Position numbers and translations under genes: made by a program | The notes under the pieces: generated by a model | The model's database searches: none | Seen by the model: the letters and a program-made list of their open reading frames with translations, nothing else | Told to the model about the DNA's origin: nothing | Part shown: positions 40,076 through 41,662 of the stretch, piece by piece | Layout of the letters: the number at the start of each line of letters is the position of its first letter | Position numbering within the stretch: position 1 is the first letter of the stretch | Source: an uncultured Exiguobacterium sp. | GTDB lineage: Bacteria; Bacillota; Bacilli; Exiguobacteriales; Exiguobacteriaceae | NCBI GenBank assembly: GCA_913775715.1 | Contig: CAJYMC010000006.1 | Span: 1 to 41,662 of the forward strand | Direction of reading: 5' to 3' | Length of the DNA stretch: 41,662 nt

Positions 40076-41490
40076 CCTTCAAACCCTTCCTCTATGACGC
40101 GTAACGCTCCTCGTTGCAATTGTTCGCCCCCTTGCAAATGAACGGCTACGGTTTGATAATGTCGTAAACGTAGTACGTGTTCCGCCGTAATGCGTTCGCC
40201 TCTGACGATCAACGGAATGCCTGGCGGGTACGGAATAATCGTTTCGAGTGAAACATGACCGATACACTCATCCAGCTGACGGAACGTACCTGTTGCTTGT
40301 TCTAACTGTTCATAAGAACAAGCTAAAGCAGATACTTGTATTTTACCCATAATTGGTTGCTCGATATACCTTTTCAAAGGAATTCCTTCTGATTTCATCA
40401 TTTGAATGGCTCGTTCGACACGGTGGACCCAGTCAGCCTGCTCAGACTTAGCTAGCGGACGAAGTGGCAAAATACAGACGACGTGATCTCCTAGAGCAAA
40501 TTCCGCATCGAGTTGAACAGCTCGTAACGCATGTAGCAGCGCATCTCCTGAATATCCCTCATATGTTAATGTCATCCGTGACCAATCGTCGAATCGCAGA
40601 ACCGCCATATGATCGAACCGTTGAAGTGCTTTGATGAATGCATCATGACTAGCTTGAACATCTGACATCCCTTTAACTGTCCATTGTTCACGATAGGAAC
40701 GGGCATAATCTAATGAAGCCAGGAGTAAATATGAAGGACTCGAAGTCTGAAACGCTTGAAGCGCTCGCTGTAACTTCCTTCTCATCTTTTCTGAAAATCG
40801 CTCATGCATCCATGCTCCCATCGTCAGTGCTGGAAGTGTTTTATGAGCAGACTGGACAACAGCAGTTGCTCCCAACTCAAATGCAGAACGTACACCAAAT
40901 GCTTCACCGAAATGTGCACCATGTGCTTCATCCACTAACAAAGGGAGCCCGTGCGACGTTGTGATCTGAACGAGTGACGCGATATCAGCTGCTTCCCCGT
41001 AATAGGTCGGTGAAGTGATAAACACGCCGACTCCTCCTGGATATTTCGTAAACGCTTCCTTTAATGTTTCACGTGAAACATGTCCACTGATTCCCGTTTC
41101 CTTATGGATGTCTGGTTCAAGAAAGATCGGTTCGATCCCCAGCCATTCTAATGCATTGAACACCGATTTATGCGAATTACGCTGTACATAAACACGCTCT
41201 CCTCTTGCTGCTGTAGCTGCAAGCATCGCCCAGTTCCCAACGGTCGAACCATTCACAAGGAAATGACTCGCTTTTGCACCATAGACTTTTTGCAGCAAAG
41301 CTATCGCGTCAGCAATAGCCTCTTCCGGATGATGAAAATCATCTAGACCAGGTAATTCTGTGACGTCCCATTTAAAGAAGTCAGGAAGAGGCGTCAATGT
41401 TCCATTCTTATGACCGGGAACATGCCATGAGATGGGCGTTCGATCTAAGTGACGTTGAAGTGCATGTACAATAGGAAGTTCGTGTTTCAT
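40072..41490 (-). CDS. yaaO: Orn/Lys/Arg decarboxylase family PLP enzyme (YaaO)
   Basis: This 472-aa fold-type-I PLP enzyme resembles short Gram-positive lysine/arginine decarboxylases. It has the start SWHVPGHKNGTL, the aspartate motif LLVDEAHGAHFG and the PLP lysine in VVQSAHKTLPALTMGAW. The C-terminal IIPYPPGIPLIVRGE is followed by a short end. It lacks the N-terminal wing domain of E. coli-type enzymes. Lysine, arginine or ornithine could be the substrate; sequence does not tell which. AAAGGAG precedes the ATG. It is first after the 5S terminator, and I see no clear promoter, so low-level readthrough from the rRNA operon is possible. Confidence 0.9.
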
Positions 41491-41523
41491 GAAAAAACTC
41501 CTTTTCCTCTAAAATGATTACAC

Positions 41524-41555
41524 AAAAAGACCGACCTGCAATCTGCAGATCGGTC
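41524..41555 (-). terminator. Terminator of the upstream rRNA operon
   Basis: Perfectly placed arms GACCGACCTGCA (41529-41540) and TGCAGATCGGTC (41544-41555), with one wobble pair, are followed by TTTTT on the minus strand. It starts 4 bp after the 5S rRNA. Confidence 0.9.
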
Positions 41556-41559
41556 AAGT

Positions 41560-41662
<103 letters not shown>

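Overview
This window is a conserved housekeeping block from a low-GC Gram-positive bacterium (Firmicutes, order Bacillales). It lies between two rRNA operons. The minus strand at the right edge carries the 3' part of a 5S rRNA. The minus strand at the left edge carries tandem rRNA promoters, a leader with a boxA-like element and the first bases of a 16S rRNA. Gene order follows the Bacillus subtilis yaaO-to-lysS segment almost gene by gene. Every gene is on the minus strand except abrB, which is also divergent in B. subtilis. The organism is inferred to be a non-sporulating Bacillales, most like Exiguobacterium. The sporulation genes that interrupt this order in Bacillus are absent at every slot I checked, and the retained proteins are Bacillus-like but divergent. 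The genus is an inference from memory, not a database result.

Layout, read in the direction of transcription (right to left). After the 5S terminator comes yaaO-tmk-darA-holB-ricT-yabA, then a hairpin, then yabB-yazA-rsmI (decarboxylase, dTMP kinase, c-di-AMP receptor, clamp-loader delta', RNA-maturation factor, initiation regulator, RNA methyltransferases). abrB is transcribed the other way from a 350-bp AT-rich region that it shares with the metG promoter. Next are metG-tatD-rpfB-like, rnmV-ksgA, veg, ispE, purR, spoVG, glmU-prs, pth, mfd-yabM-mazG-rqcP-divIC, yabR, tRNA-Met/tRNA-Glu, tilS-hpt, ftsH, coaX-hslO-(truncated yacD)-cysK, the folate operon pabB-pabA-pabC-folP-folB-folK-dusB, and lysS. 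The next rRNA operon follows.

The functions cluster around information processing and the precursors that feed it. They include two aminoacyl-tRNA synthetases, tRNA and rRNA modification (TilS, DusB, KsgA, RsmI, RnmV), ribosome rescue (RqcP, Pth), and replication and repair (HolB, YabA, Mfd, Tmk). Others make PRPP and nucleotides (Prs, Hpt, PurR), envelope precursors (GlmU, IspE, YabM, DivIC, RpfB-like), coenzyme A and folate. Packing is tight: many 1-4 nt overlaps, promoters whose -35 contains the upstream stop codon, and terminator hairpins between co-oriented genes with no room for a new promoter.

I found no mobile element, CRISPR array, prophage or clearly foreign DNA. The more unusual points are the systematic excision of sporulation genes with spoVG, abrB and veg retained, a foldase gene reduced to its N-terminus, a 12-bp perfect inverted repeat at the veg promoter, the stop-in-promoter pattern, and a glycine/arginine-rich tail on YabR. 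I see no convincing undescribed multi-gene system.
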